64,000 nt of DNA, taken from positions 571,443 through 635,442 of the forward strand of contig VZQC01006636.1 of assembly GCA_009823505.1 (NCBI GenBank), given 5' to 3'. This stretch comes from Rhizomys pruinosus. Its lineage: Eukaryota > Chordata > Mammalia > Rodentia > Spalacidae. The notes below the pieces were generated by a model. That model had not been told where the DNA came from, ran no database searches, and saw only the letters and a list, made by a program, of their open reading frames with translations. A program made the position numbers and the translations under genes. Below, one piece after another: positions 12,280-23,909 of this stretch (the stretch's first letter is position 1; every line of letters starts with the position of its first letter).

Positions 12280-12293
12280 GATAGATCATTCTT

Positions 12294-12911
12294 TTTTTAT
12301 TCCCAAACACATTTAGAGATTCACATTTTAACAGTAAATTTGCATGCAGGTATAAAGTCGTGTAACTTTTTTTAGAATATGACTACATATCCTCCATCTA
12401 TATATAGTAATTACAATGTGTGAGTATAAGTGGTAAGATAATTCTAGAACCCATTTATAGATTCACATTGAAATAGCACAGTTGCTTTCAGATACAATGA
12501 AATATAATAATAAAGTTGCTCAGTTTGCCCTGCAACTGGGGATTTTGTGTTAACATCCACAAATGAGGGAAACCATTTGTCTTTTTTTTTCTGGGACTGT
12601 GTTACTTCACTTAGTATAATTGCCTCGAGTTCCATCCATTTACCAGAAAAGCTCATGATGTCATCTTTCTTTACTGCTGCATAGAACTGCATTGTGTAGA
12701 TGTACCACATTTTTGTTATCCAGTCATCAGTTGAGGAGCATTTGGGTTGGTTCCAGGTCTTTTCTATTGTGAAGAGACCTGCAATAAAAACAGCTGTGCA
12801 TGTATCTTTGTGGTAGGATGCATCTTGTGAGTATATACCCAAGAGTGGTATGGCTGGGTCAGGTGATCTATCTGGGTTCTTCTGGCAAGCCATGAAAGCC
12901 AGAAGAACCCA
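12294..12911 (-). mobile_element. 5'-truncated L1 3' end with 14-bp target-site duplication and 5' foldback
   Basis: The minus strand encodes the C-terminal end of L1 ORF2: PDPAIPLLGIYSQD, the KMWYIYTM motif, and KWMELEAIILSEV, followed by a 3' UTR and a short poly(A) (T-run at 12291-12298). The direct repeat gatagatcattctt flanks it at 12280-12293 and 12912-12925. Both B-type spacers have an empty site (22157-22172 and 49362-49377). Copies are at 30446-31066 and 40471-41088. The 149-codon frame at 12444-12893 is this element, not a host gene. Confidence 0.88.
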
Positions 12912-12920
12912 GATAGATCA
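12864..12920. repeat. Perfect 23-bp inverted repeat at the L1 5' junction
   Basis: Arms 12864-12886 and 12898-12920 flank an 11-base loop. The outer nine bases of the right arm are target DNA (the start of the duplicated target site), so the left arm carries an inverted copy of target sequence. It is present perfectly at 41041-41097 and with a mismatch at about 31019-31075. Confidence 0.93.
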
Positions 12921-13224
12921 TTCTTCAACCTGCTTTCTCATTCAATGGTGTTTTCTGCACCAATTTAATCCTCGCATTGATATTTAGCCATGGTCTAGCT
13001 ATTTATCCAATGATAAAAAGAGACAAAAATCCTAAATACTTGGACCTAGAATTCACAAATAAAAGAGAATATATACTGCTTTTCTTCACTGTCAGGCATG
13101 AGAAACCTCTTTGACTTGTTAGGGGTGATCAAAAGATTTCCAAAATAATACAGGCTATTTCCATAGCCTTGTTGTCTCTTAGCACTTGAGGTAAGACCCT
13201 GTTGCTGTAAACACCACACAAGAT

Positions 13225-13365
13225 TTTCATCCTAGCACTTGGGAGGGAGGGGCAAGCAGATCTCTGTGAGTTCAAGGCCAGCCTGGTCTACAGAGTGAGT
13301 TCCAGGACAGTTGGGGCTACAGGGAGACACTGTCTCAAAAATACCAAAAAGAAAAAAAAAAAAAG
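13225..13365 (+). mobile_element. B1 SINE
   Basis: tcctagcacttgggaggg, gagttcaaggccagcctgg, and an A-rich tail. It is present in A, C (31388-31520) and A' (41403-41540), and absent from the B-type spacers. Confidence 0.88.
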
Positions 13366-14070
13366 AATCCTTTTTAGAGCAGTTGGAAGATGCTATATGT
13401 ATCCATACCTGGTCAAAATTAAGAAAGCAAGTGTCTGTGGGGTACCCAGCCCCAGGTGGCACATCTGTCATGCAGCCTCTGTACCTAAAGCTCAGGGAAC
13501 AGCACAAAAGGGTGCAGAAGGTAATAAGATCCAGGGAAGTAGGGATTCCCCTGCTAGATAGTGTACTTGCTCAGGCAGATTGCCCCATGAGATTTCTACA
13601 GCACAGCTGCCTAAACCAGACCTACAAATGACAACTCCAGTCCATGTGCAAACGCTGATGTGGGGAATTTACCTCTACATGAGGAGTTACAGGCAATCAC
13701 TGGCTGCTGAGAGGGCGATTCTGTTTTCTCTGAGTTCTCTGATATGTTATCTAATTCCAAATAGTCAGTCCTAACCATCTACACATATAAGCAGTATTGA
13801 GTGGCCAGAGTAGCTTAAACATATGTGTCCATATCTGAACAATAATTATAGAAGAAGTCATGAATTTGGAAGGAGTTGGAGAGGGAGGGGTAAAATGGCA
13901 TATTTATAATAATAATATATAAAATTGTGAAAAGTAAAAAATTAGAATTAAAAATATAAAAGGAAGAAATGAAGTTGGGAAGGAGATTTGATGAGTATGA
14001 TTCCCCTGGGAGTTGAAGGATTCATCAAGAGTCTATATGGTCTAGATACACTTATAAAAGTTTCAAAGAA
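13366..14070 (+). mobile_element. Rodent L1 (Lx-like) 3' UTR, plus strand
   Basis: Holds the text ggtacccagccccaggtgg, gtacctaaagctcagggaac, cccatgagatttctac, cctaaaccagacctac and aggcaatcactggctgc, which I recognise as rodent L1 3' UTR. It is shared with the B spacers (22840-23567), so it predates the A/B split. The small frames inside are noncoding. Confidence 0.65.
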
Positions 14071-14270
14071 TCTTGGGCTGGAGAGATGGCTCAGCAATTA
14101 AGAGCACTGGCTGCTCTTGCAAAGGACCCAGGTTTGATTCCCAGTACCCAGTTCTAGGGGATCCAATGGCTTATTTTGGCTTCTGCAGGCATTGCAACAC
14201 AGGTACACTTGCACACAAGCAGGCAATACACTCATACACAAAAGAATAAAAATAATAAAAGTTTTATAAT
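14071..14270 (+). mobile_element. B2 SINE
   Basis: ggctggagagatggctcagc, aagagcactggctgctc, gattcccagtaccc, ending in AATAAAAATAATAAAA. In A' the same B2 is cut off after aattaagag at 42290, where a palindrome and a deletion begin. Confidence 0.9.
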
Positions 14271-14639
14271 TTTCAATAATTAGTAAAAACTGGAGTAAGT
14301 TTGTCAGTTGGCATGGAGTGATGGATCACACTGTGGCACGTGGACACATACTTTGTTCTCATTTGTCCCCTCCCCCATTTCATCCCCCTTCGCCTTTTCT
14401 CACTGATGGCCGCCTACCTCCTCTGTGTCCTAGTATGCTTCTGATACCACGTCTTATGTATTCCCTTAGAGCTTTTGAACTAAAATTTTAAATTTTTAAC
14501 AATGTTTAAATTGGTGTTTACTCACTGCACATGATATTGAGTTTCATGAGGACATTTTCATGCAGGTATACAAGTACACTTTGAACCTGTTCCCAAACCC
14601 ACCATCTCCTGTTCTCATCTGCCTCATCCCTCTCCCTCA

Positions 14640-15105
14640 CATTAGTTACCTTTGCTAGGGTATATAATAATTCATATATATATGCATTATTTTGTATATG
14701 TAGAATCTAGAATCCACAAATACACCATGAAAATTTGTCTTTGAAAGATAGACAACTTACTTAATATGATTTTTCCAGTTTTATTCATTTCCTGCAAATG
14801 ACTAATTTTTTTTCTTAAATTTTTTTAAGTTCTTATTTGTTTCCACCTGAATGGAAGCCTAGTGTGCAAGTATACCACATTTGCATTATCATTCATCAGT
14901 TGAAGGACATTTAGTTTGCTTCCATTTCCTACATATTGTTAAGAGTTAGTCCCTGACGCTTTGTGTGCATGTGGAAATCACAGAATAACCTGTGGAAGTT
15001 GATTCTCTACTTGGCCATAGAGATCAATGGCAATAAACTCAAGTCATCAGGTTTATCCAGAAGTAACTTTACCCTCTGAATCATATTTCTGGTCCAACTT
15101 CTTTC
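14640..15105 (-). mobile_element. Old L1/HAL1-like remnant followed by a B3-like SINE, both minus strand
   Basis: 14640-14945 matches the reverse complement of old L1 3' ORF2 text (for example ttatcattcatcagttgaagg and catttagtttgcttcc). 14948-15105 looks like a reversed B3/B2 SINE (gtgcatgtggaaatcac, aactcaagtcatcagg, ctttaccctctgaatcat). The paralogous blocks are at 28285-28720, 42350-42790, 25500-25745 and 52690-52945. Confidence 0.6.
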
Positions 15106-15315
15106 TTGACAACTGAAATTATTGCTTTGTGTAGTAATAACTGTGTTTGATTTTTTGACAATTTTGTACAGTGTGTGTAATGCATGGTGATCACATTCAC
15201 TGCCCACTGCCTTCTGTTTCCCTCCAAGTCCTGCTGAGGCCTTTTTCCCAATCAGCCTCCTCCTACTTTCATGCTTTCTGTGTATGCAGGACTCGTGCTA
15301 GCAGCACAGGGGCTG

Positions 15316-15893
15316 TGCTGGTGGTTTATAGTCTTTGAGTCATGCCTGACCACATTCCACACGCTGTTCTTCTCTCCCTGTAGCTTCAAGGCTGTCCCCT
15401 GCCTGCAGGCAGACCACCTCTAGTCTTAGTTCCTGGCAAGGAGAGGGGAGGGGTTACCACAGGAGATCACCCATGGAAATGAACGGACTCACGGACAGAG
15501 AGCCTGGAGAAAAGTAACTCAGTTTTATTCATGACAATGAGGTTTATATATCGAAGGCTACTGTGCTGTGGGCAAGGAAGTGGGGGCAAGAGGGAGGGGA
15601 AGGGCAAACCACCTTGGGTCCTACCAGGGGGCTGCAGTTCTCATGTTTGTGCAACAGGTAAACTAGAGGTGCAACATTCTGCTCAATGCCTCAAGGGAGG
15701 GGCTACCTGGTTCTGGAGCTTTTCAGAGATAGGCGAGGTGAGAAAACATTGTACTATCCCAGACCTTCCAGAGCTACAGATAACTCACAGAGACAAGTGA
15801 AATGCCCACAGAGATATCAGATAATTTTCAGAGGTTTCTCAGGACAGGCCTTACAAGTTCTTTCCTCAATCCAGGCAAAGTTTCATTCCTACA
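15316..15893 (-). mobile_element. Solo LTR (ERV class II-like), minus strand, with 6-bp target-site duplication
   Basis: The minus strand starts TGTAGGAATGAAACTTTG and carries an internal AATAAA-type signal region (atgaataaaactgag). It ends in CA next to gggctg. Flanks are gggctg (15310-15315) and gagctg (15894-15899, one change). Related copies: 28940-29519, 32016-32589, 43009-43587 (same site) and 23910-24490, 51119-51698 (another site, opposite strand). No internal retroviral genes are present. Confidence 0.85.
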
Positions 15894-16996
15894 GAGCTGT
15901 GTACATGATCACAATGGCTATGTCAGGTTCAGAAGACAGGATTTCAGAGCTCCTCTCCATGTTCTGGTTCTTACAATCTTATGCTCTCTCCATGATGTCC
16001 TCTAGAGCTGGAAGAGGATGATATAGTTATGTTGTTCAGGGCTGAGCACTCAATAGTCCATTGCTCTCAACCACTTTGACTAGCGATGACTCTGCTTTAA
16101 TCATTGCCCAGTGCAAAGGAAAGCTTCTATGAGTTATATGAAGCAACATTTGTCTACGAATAGAGACTTGATTATTTTGGCAGTTTGACTACATATCCAT
16201 TTAACAAAATGTCAGTAATAAGATTCACTCCTACAGCCTGTGACTTCCTCAGGAGCTAAACCAGGTTTACAGTACCAGCCATGCATTCCTTCCTGTGGAG
16301 TTTCACTCAAACCCAACTGGAAAACAATTGACAACCTCAAAACACTCTTGCCACTGTTGCACCAGTTTGCATATCCTGCCTGGAAGTTGGAATCCTACCT
16401 CAGAGTGTCCACAGCTGGATAAGACTACTGATGACTTTGGTCTTCCTTCAGCCAGCACAGAATGTTTCAGAACGATTAATGAGGGAAGAGGCTTCCAGTT
16501 CATTTCCAACTTGATTTTACCTTTCCTGTACGCAAAATGTGTGGTGTCTTAAGAACTTAAGGTCTGCCTGTTTAGTTCTGGTGGGCACCCAAGAACACTG
16601 CCAATAGTTTGGAATGCTTTGAGATCCTCAAAGTGTCCTTCATCACCATGAGAGAGGGAGGTATCCTGCAGGTGGTACTAGGATATTTATTTAGTGAACT
16701 ATGGCTCCCAGCCCAACATTATCCACACACTCAAATTATTTTAATTATACTTTAGTTAATAAAGGTGTAACTTTCAATATGTTTTTTACACACCTTTAGT
16801 TTCTTCTTAGAACACTCATCAGTTCATTATTTAGGCTGTTCCTGCTTCCTAGCTATTACGACTAGAGTAGCAATGAACATGGATGTACAAGTGTATCTCT
16901 CAGGGGCACAGAGTCCTTTGGATAAACACCCAGGAGTAGAATAGTTGAACCATGTAATATTTTTGTTTTAGTTTTTTTAACTCACTGATAAATTAC
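15894..16996. other. Spacer without recognised genes
   Basis: Conserved among all A, C, A', B and B' spacers at reduced identity between A and B types. 16790-16996 resembles reversed old L1 text. The open frames 16240-16552 recur in paralogues without sign of selection. Confidence 0.5.
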
Positions 16997-17352
16997 TGTA
17001 TTAGTCACTTTTCTGTTGCTGTGATAAAACACCATGACCAAGGAACCCATAAAAGGAAGAATTTATCCGAGCTTATAATTGACAGTTCCAGGGAACCAGA
17101 GTCCATTGTGGCAGGAGGCATGGTGGCCGGAGGCTGGAGCAGAAAGCTGAGGGCCACGTCTCTCAAAGAGCACAGGAAGCAGAGAGCAACTGTAGATCAC
17201 GAGGCTTGTTAAAACTCACTAAACCTGCCCCCAATGACACACTTCCCCCAGCATGGCCACACCTTCTAAGACCTCCAAAAACAGCGCCACCAACTGGAGA
17301 CAAATGTTTGAATACTTACAGCCTATGGGGGACACTCATTCAAACCACCACA
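16997..17352 (-). mobile_element. Solo MT/MaLR-type LTR, minus strand
   Basis: 356 bp with TG...CA ends. The minus strand begins TGTGGTGGTTTGAATGAG and ends GTGACTAATACA, a form typical of rodent MaLR (ERVL-related) LTRs. It occupies the same site as the complete element in block C (33693-35734). The A' copy has no LTR there (around 44695-44715). Confidence 0.85.
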
Positions 17353-17640
17353 GTTGTCATACTAGTTTATAATCTCATCAAGAGTGAATAAATTTTCCTC
17401 TTTCCACACATCCTCAACAGCATTTTATGTCATTTGTTTGATCATATTGGAGTTCAGAGTTGAGTGATCTACACCAGAGACTGGGAAGATTGAAAAAGAA
17501 AAGGAATGAGATGAGTTTCTCAATACAGTTAGATAGGAGGAGTAAGTTGCAAGCAGACTAGACTGATTATAGCTCATGATAATGTATTTTAGATATTTTA
17601 AGAACTGGAAAAGAGCTTAGTGATTCTCAAAACAAATAAA

Positions 17641-17850
17641 TAAGGAACTTGAGAGACTGCTCAGGAGTTAAGAGCACTGGCTGCTGTTGCCAAAGACTGA
17701 TTCCCAGAAGTTACCTGGCAGCTAACAACTGTCTGTAACTGTAGTTCCAGAGTACCAAAACTGTCTTCTGACCTCAGCAGGCATTGCATGACACAGTTAC
17801 ATTTACATCCATGTAGGCAATAAATTCATACACATAAAATCAAATATATA
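17641..17850 (+). mobile_element. Old B2 SINE
   Basis: Diverged B2 (tcaggagttaagagcactgg, aacaactgtctgtaactg, aggcattgcatgacacag). It is present in all spacers (27700-27905, 36025-36232, 45013-45213, 54890-55092), hence ancestral to the array. Confidence 0.85.
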
Positions 17851-17852
17851 TT

Positions 17853-17997
17853 GGTCTTTTTGAGACAGGATCTCCCTGTAGACCCAGCTGTCCTGTAACT
17901 TGCTCTGTAGACCAGGCTGGCCTTGAACTCACAAAGATCCGCCTGTCTCTGCCTCCCAAGTGCTAGGATTAAAGGCATGCACCACCACGCCCGACCA
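17853..17997 (-). mobile_element. B1 SINE, minus strand
   Basis: tttttgagacaggatctccc, ccaggctggccttgaactca, caccaccacgcccgac. It is shared only with block C (36236-36380) and absent at 45214 in A' and in B/B'. Confidence 0.92.
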
Positions 17998-18255
17998 AAA
18001 TTAAATATTTTTTAAAACATAAGTCATAAATTATTAATGTCATGGAAATGGAAAACTGTATTATCCTGATTTTATCATACATATTGTCTACATGTGTTAT
18101 CATACTGTATCTACCACATTAAAAAAATAAAATTATTATGTGTAAATATTTCATGCAGAAGACAATTGACTCTCTGAAGCTAACTCATTTGAGGAAGAGA
18201 ACAAATCCACATGAAAGATAACTGGATATTATTGTCTAAATGTATATCATGAAAA

Positions 18256-19188
18256 TTACTTTTCATGAACTTTCATTATTTGGCCCCAGACCTTCTTCAT
18301 AACCCGCTTGACTTCCTCATTTCTGAGGGTGTAGATTAAAGGGTTCAACAGAGGTGTTACTAAGGTATAAAACACAGTGACAATTTTGTCAATGGAGAAG
18401 GAGGTCATGGGTCGTATATACAAGAATGAACAAGGTACAAAGAATAAGACAACAACAGTGACATGAGAGGTGCAGGTAGACAGGGCTTTGCGACGCCCTT
18501 CAGAACTGTGATTCCTCAGGGAGAGCAGGATGATGACATAAGAAGCAAGCAGCATAGCGAAAATGAGCAAACACATTGATCCACTGTTGGCAGCAATCAG
18601 AGGTCCCAAAGTGTGAGTGTCAGTGCAGGCCAACTTCAGGAGCGGTATTAAATCACACATAAAGTGATCAATAACATTGGGGCCACAGAATGGTAAGTGG
18701 GCTATAAGCAAAGTCTGTATCATGCTGTGAATCAGCCCCACAATCCCAGCCCCCACCACCAGGAAAGCACACATAGATTGACTCATAATGGTGATGTACT
18801 GCAAAGGCTTGCAGATGGCCACATAGCGGTCATAGGCCATGGAAATCAGCAAGAAGATTTCAGCTCCGGCGAAAACATGTTCAGCAAAAAGTTGAGTCAT
18901 GCAGCCATTGAAGGATATGGTGTTCTTTTCAGAGATTAAGTCAAAGATCACTTTGGGTGTTATGGTAGAAGAGTATAAAGCATCTGTGATGGACAAGTAG
19001 GACAGAAAATAGTACATGGGGGAACCCAGGGCTGGGCTGATGAAGATGGTGACCGAGATGATCATGTTGCCTGCCAGCGTGATCAAATAGATGAGTAAAC
19101 ACACAACAGATAGGAGTTTCTGCAGTTCTGGGTCCTGGGTGAAACCCAGGAGGATGAATTCTGTGACGTTGTTCATCTTTTCCTCCAT
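18256..19188 (-). CDS. OR2: intact class II olfactory receptor (OR family 4-like), beta type
   Basis: Odorant receptor GPCR of 310 codons. It starts [11 protein letters not shown], with the sequon NVT at 7-9. Family marks: GN in TM1, PMYYFLS (Y where OR1 and OR4 have F), [15 protein letters not shown] after TM3, LPFCGPN and CDL cysteines in extracellular loop 2, [28 protein letters not shown] spanning the TM5-TM6 side (segments read separately), and [14 protein letters not shown] in TM7. The minus-strand acceptor tgtttcag lies at 19221, 32 bases before the ATG, supporting this start over the internal Met5. Met5 aligns with the usual OR4-type start and is a possible alternative. No stops or frameshifts. 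It is the parent type for most of OR4 and for OR5. Confidence 0.96.
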   Translation of the reverse strand: MEEKMNNVTEFILLGFTQDPELQKLLSVVCLLIYLITLAGNMIISVTIFISPALGSPMYYFLSYLSITDALYSSTITPKVIFDLISEKNTISFNGCMTQLFAEHVFAGAEIFLLISMAYDRYVAICKPLQYITIMSQSMCAFLVVGAGIVGLIHSMIQTLLIAHLPFCGPNVIDHFMCDLIPLLKLACTDTHTLGPLIAANSGSMCLLIFAMLLASYVIILLSLRNHSSEGRRKALSTCTSHVTVVVLFFVPCSFLYIRPMTSFSIDKIVTVFYTLVTPLLNPLIYTLRNEEVKRVMKKVWGQIMKVHEK

Positions 19189-19220
19189 CTACTCAGTTCA
19201 GGTTGTGGATCTATGGTCAC
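19189..19220 (-). other. OR2 5' UTR part of the coding exon and splice acceptor
   Basis: Minus-strand gctgtttcag then gtgaccatag. OR5 has ctgttacag at the same place (exon edge 46425) and OR6 tattccag (exon edge 56275). Confidence 0.6.
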
Positions 19221-20829
19221 CTGAAACAGCATAGCATGTCTGAGGTATGATATTCTAAGTTCATTACTAGCACAGTTCATCATCTCCTTGGTTCTAGACC
19301 GCAAAATTAATTTAGTTTCACTTTTACTCACCTCTATAGAGGGAATCACATTCCCTGTATTTCTAAACAGAACAAAAGCAGGCCATATTCTTAGTGATTT
19401 ATATTACTAGCATAGTGATAAGAGCTCACAAATAATATAAAAAGGACAGTGATATTATGATTGCTGTGTGGCTTCTGAACTCTTCTGACAGTGATCTCAA
19501 ACATGACCTTTAATTATGCTTTTGTGTGGAAAACATCATCAACAGCATTTATTAGAAATTATACTTTCTATTTACATGTATATATTCAATAAAACACAAT
19601 ATTCTACAAGTGATGGCTGTGTTTGCACGCAAAAAGTCAATTCTTGCTAAATTCAAAGCACTTTAGTTTTATGAGGTCTGATTCCTCTCTATCATATAAA
19701 TTGCACTTGAGCCTAGACATGCAAAAAGAGTAAAGGATGGAATTATCTTCTTTCTGAAACAAGGAACCATATGTATTCAGTTTTATTTAGTAGGCAAAAG
19801 CTCATTCCAAAGCAAAAGGCTTTATGCCTGGTTCTCCAGCCATTTATTTATTCATGTACTTTTTCCTCCATATCGTTATATGTATACAATTATCTATAAT
19901 AAAGTTTTCTAAAATGTCCTGATATTTCATAAATAACTCTTCTGTAAAGTAGAATTTCTATCACAATTAGGATGATGCTTATAAGTAGGTAAATTTCTCA
20001 TCTTGACTCCCATTTTATAAGTGGAATGAAATGGGACACAAGGTTACCCTGAATTTTTATATACAAGAAAAAATTGATGGGGTTCACTAAGACATAACAC
20101 AATTCATTCTAGGTTTAATTCAATCAACATAGTATGACCTTGTACTTTTCACTGACAAGAGGTAGAAATATTGAGGCTATAAAGAGACATTATTTTAAGG
20201 GAACTAAATTTGAATTTTCCAGTTTGAGTGAGAGTTCTTTTAAATGAGATGGAAGTATTTTGTTATTCCTTTTGAACCTTCTTTCTCCAATACATGCAAA
20301 AATCATGCCAAATAATCCGCCAGCTTCCTCCTGTGGAAATAATGTTCTGGTTACCAAGGTCAGCATCATGAATTTTTGGCACCAATGAAAGTGAGGAAAA
20401 ACACATTTGGTTTTCAGGAGGGTTTCATTCCTGGATGTGTCCTTTCTACTCAATCTCCTGTACATGTGGTTGGTCATTCTCAATAGATTTAACACACATT
20501 TTCTAACCTTATATAGCAGTGGAGAAACAATAAAAAGGGAGAAAGCACTGTCATGACAATCAGAATGTCAAGAATTGGTGTACTAAAACAGAAACATGAA
20601 ATATATTCTCAATGTGAATCCTGTCTTTCTCAGCAGCATCTGGTTGGGCAATATTATGGAGTATTTTCATTTCTATCTTACTGTTCCTGCATGTCATACA
20701 TTCCTTTTCATATAAAAATACTAAATTTCAAGTCCTTCATATAAGTACAAGATCTACACTAAAAAATAAATTTGCTAATTCTAGTCAATTTGCTTAAAAT
20801 TTTGAAAAAGAGTTGAACTTTGCACTGAC
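19221..20829 (-). other. Predicted OR2 intron
   Basis: About 1.6 kb between the acceptor and the candidate donor at 20828. AT-rich, with no recognised SINE. The paralogues are 46426-48026 (OR5) and 56276-58073 (OR6, enlarged by a B1). Confidence 0.5.
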
Positions 20830-20900
20830 CTGTGTCTAGTTGGTGGCAGGCTCCTTTCTTTTACTCAGTGCAGTTGTGGTCAGTATTTCTTCCCCGGGGG
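20830..20900 (-). promoter_or_regulatory. Candidate noncoding first exon with donor, and Olf1/Ebf-like site, for OR2
   Basis: Minus-strand tagacacag|gtcagtgc is a good donor (exon edge 20830). At 20890-20900 the sequence ttccccggggg is a near-palindromic Olf1/Ebf-type site, the factor class typical of OR promoters. AT-rich sequence with an acaattatta homeodomain-like core lies about 45 bases further upstream. The transcription start is inferred to be between these. Confidence 0.5.
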
Positions 20901-22449
20901 CATAGGCAGTGGGCCTTTCAGCCAACTCTATAAGCTGACACTACAATTATTATCTCTTTAGATAATTCCCAATTTGGACATTTTTGTTTATTTGATCCCA
21001 CTCCCAGTCTAATCAGGACGAACTCCACAAATGAGTTACTTCAATCATCAAATGTTGATACTCCTAGAAATTAATTCCTCTTTATTTTCTTATTTTTCCT
21101 CAATCAAAATAAAAGCAAGAAAAAAAACAAATTACTCACATCAGAAAACATTAGTGTATTCAACACTAGAACTAGTAAGTGAAAAAAATCATCTTTGTTG
21201 GACAATTTTTCTACCTGTTTGGGAATGCTCTTGTGTTCCTCAGAGTCCATGAACAGTATGGAGAGAGCATTCCTTTCAACATAATGCCCTTGGAACTGCA
21301 CAGCAGCAGCAGTAGTGCTTCTTAAATCTTCATGTCTTTGATGCAGGTGCTCATCATGCCATTGGTTCACTGACTCTCTTTTGTGGTTCTTTCGTTCTTG
21401 ATTCTAAAGAAATGTTTAAATAGACTTCCCCAGGCTGCAGGATAATGCTTTGGCCTTGCCAGTTCCCAGAGGACTGGTAATGGTCTCTCTTGAAGTCTTT
21501 GCCAAAACAGTAGTCAAGGTGTTTGCTTACTTCCTCTCGGTACTACAAACATCTTTCGTAGTGGTAGTTTGGAGAATGCAGTTAGAGTGGCAGTAAGGAT
21601 TTGTCTTGGATATGGTTTAGATTAAGATGTGAGCTGTGCAATTGATTAAACTTCTTTTGCACTTCTCTGTTAATTGTGATACTGTCAAGCTTGGGACAGA
21701 AGAGGAACTGATTTGGAATATAACATCTTGTTCAGATAGACTTTTCTATGACTACTTGCATGGTCTAGTTTAGATGGCTGGTCCAGAAATGGAAATGACA
21801 GTATTCAAAATGATGTGCCTGATTACCACTGGAAATTGTGATTTTTTTTTAATTGCTGACTGACTAGGCAGATTATATATTTCAGGATTGCCAAATACCC
21901 AGGATGGATAGAAATGAACAAAGTTAGAGATCTTCAATTCAACCAGAGAAATTAAGCACCTGACACATTGTCTTGCTTAAGTGAGGAACATGTCTTCACT
22001 ATCTACCAAGAGAAGATGCTGAAAAAAGATTTAGGTGCCATGCTTCAACAATATATGACAGAGTATGGAATATTTTTAGTGCTTGAATTAAAATTGAATT
22101 TATATTCACCAGAAGAAATTGGTGCAGAAAACTGAGTATTGAGTTCCCACGACAACTGATAGATCATCCTTCAACCTGCTTTTTCATTCAATACTCTTTT
22201 CTGCACCAATTTAATCCTTGTTTTGACTTTTTGCCATGGTGTCACTATTTATCCCAGGATAAAAAGTTACAAAAATCCTAAATATTCAGACATAGAATTC
22301 ACAAATAATAGAGAATGCATACTGGCTTTCTTCATGGTCACGCATGAGAAACCTCTTTTTTGACAAGTTGGGCAACCGAGAGTAGCCCAAAACAATTCCG
22401 GCCATTGCCATGTAAGACCCTGTTGCTGTAAACAACACCAAGACTTGGA
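20901..22449. other. Beta spacer upstream of OR2
   Basis: No gene. It is a diverged paralogue of 11500-13200 but lacks the L1 insertion (uninterrupted target at 22157-22172) and the B1. Its recent copy is 48098-49654. Confidence 0.5.
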
Positions 22450-23567
22450 GAACTGAACAGGAACTAGCCTGGAAGCCAGCCCCCTAAAGATTAGCTCATA
22501 ATATCAGAAAGTGTTGTGCAGGGTGTTAACCAAGAAAATCAATCAATAGGTCCACCCAGCTAAAAAGCCTATGAATCACAACGATGGGCCTCGCAAGATG
22601 TTCCCAGTGGCATGAGAGTGGAACTTTTGTCTTGGGGTAACCAACACCTGTCTAACTGGACATAGGCTCACTAAGTAGGAGGGAATCCATGACTGATACT
22701 GTAAACTTCGCCTAATTCAGAGTTCAAAGACTCTAGTGATGAACCTACTTCTATCTTTCTAAATGAATATAATTTGTAACTGTATTTTAGATACTTATCT
22801 TGCCATAAGCCTAGCAGGCACCCATACTCAAAGCTTTTTTGAAGCAGTTGGAGGCTCCTTCATGTATCCATAATGTGTCAAATTACAGAGAATAACTATC
22901 TGTGGGGTACCCAGCCCCAGGTGGTACATCTGTCATGCAACCTCTGTACCTAAGGCTCAGGGAACAGCACAAAAGGGTGCAGAAGATATTCAGATCCAGG
23001 GAACCAAGGATTCCCCTGCTAGATTTGGTCAGGCAAGTTGCCCCATGAGATTTCTACAACACAGTTGCCTAAACCAGACCTACAAATGACAACTCCAGTC
23101 CATGTGCCAACATCGATGTGGGGAATTTCACAGGGCCCTACATCTACATGAGGAGTGCAGGCAATCACTGGCTGCTAAGAGGGTGATTCTGTTTCCTCTG
23201 AGCTCTCTCATAAATTTATCTAATTCCAAGTGGTCAAACCTAAATACTTATACATATATACTGTACACAAAGGCCAGAGTAGCTTATCTTTCTTTGTGTC
23301 TATAATATCTCAACAGTAATTATAGTAGAGGTCATGAATTTAGAATGGGTTGCAGGGGAGAGGGAAGGGTAAAAATTGTGTAGTTATAGTAATCAAGTAT
23401 AAAATTGTGAAAAAGTATAACATTAAAATTAAAATATAAAAGGAAGAAATGAAGTTGGGAGGGAAATTTGATGAGTGTGATTCTACCAGGAGTTTCAGGG
23501 CACATAGAGAGCATATATGGACAAGATACATTGTAAACATGTATGAAAGTTTCAAAGAATCATGGTC
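22450..23567 (+). mobile_element. Rodent L1 (Lx-like) 3' UTR, longer copy, plus strand
   Basis: Carries gtcttggggtaaccaacacc, an upstream part missing from the A-type copy, then ggtacccagccccaggtgg and ctaaaccagacctac as in 13366-14070. It ends in A-rich sequence. Confidence 0.6.
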
Positions 23568-23800
23568 CAAACAGATGGCCCGGTGGATAAGGGCACTGGC
23601 TGCTCTTCCAGAGGACCCAGGTTTGATTCCTAGCACCCACACGGTGGCTAGCAACAGTCCATAATTCCAGTTCTAGGGGACCCAATGCCTTCTTCTGACC
23701 TCCATGGGCATTGCACAACAGGGGTGTACTTACACTCATGCAGGTAGTACACACCTACACATAAAATGAAAACGATAAAAATAAAATATTTTTAATTACG
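23568..23800 (+). mobile_element. B2 SINE
   Basis: gggcactggctgctcttcca, cccaggtttgattcctagc, gttctaggggacccaatgc, A-rich tail. It aligns with the B2 at 14071 in spacer A, so it is ancestral. Confidence 0.88.
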
Positions 23801-23909
23801 AAAGATAAAATTAAAATAATTTGGCAGTTGGCACACAGAGTGATGGATCACATTATGACATGTGAACATGTACTTTGATCTCATTTGTCTCCTCCCCCAT
23901 TTTATCCCG

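Noticed and set aside
12444..12893. 149-codon frame repeated at 40621 and, shorter, at 30704
   Set aside because: It is the C-terminal part of L1 ORF2 (KMWYIYTM, KWMELEAIILSEV). Its conservation reflects recent duplication.
15686..16021. Frames of 67-131 codons recurring at 15686, 29375, 32322 and 43443
   Set aside because: They run antisense through the end of an LTR into its flank, so they cannot be an old gene. They recur because the locus is duplicated.
20553..20744. Small frames conserved between 20553 and 47750, and 21031 and 48229
   Set aside because: They match over the whole surrounding DNA, not just the frame, and carry changes of all codon positions. They are upstream noncoding sequence.
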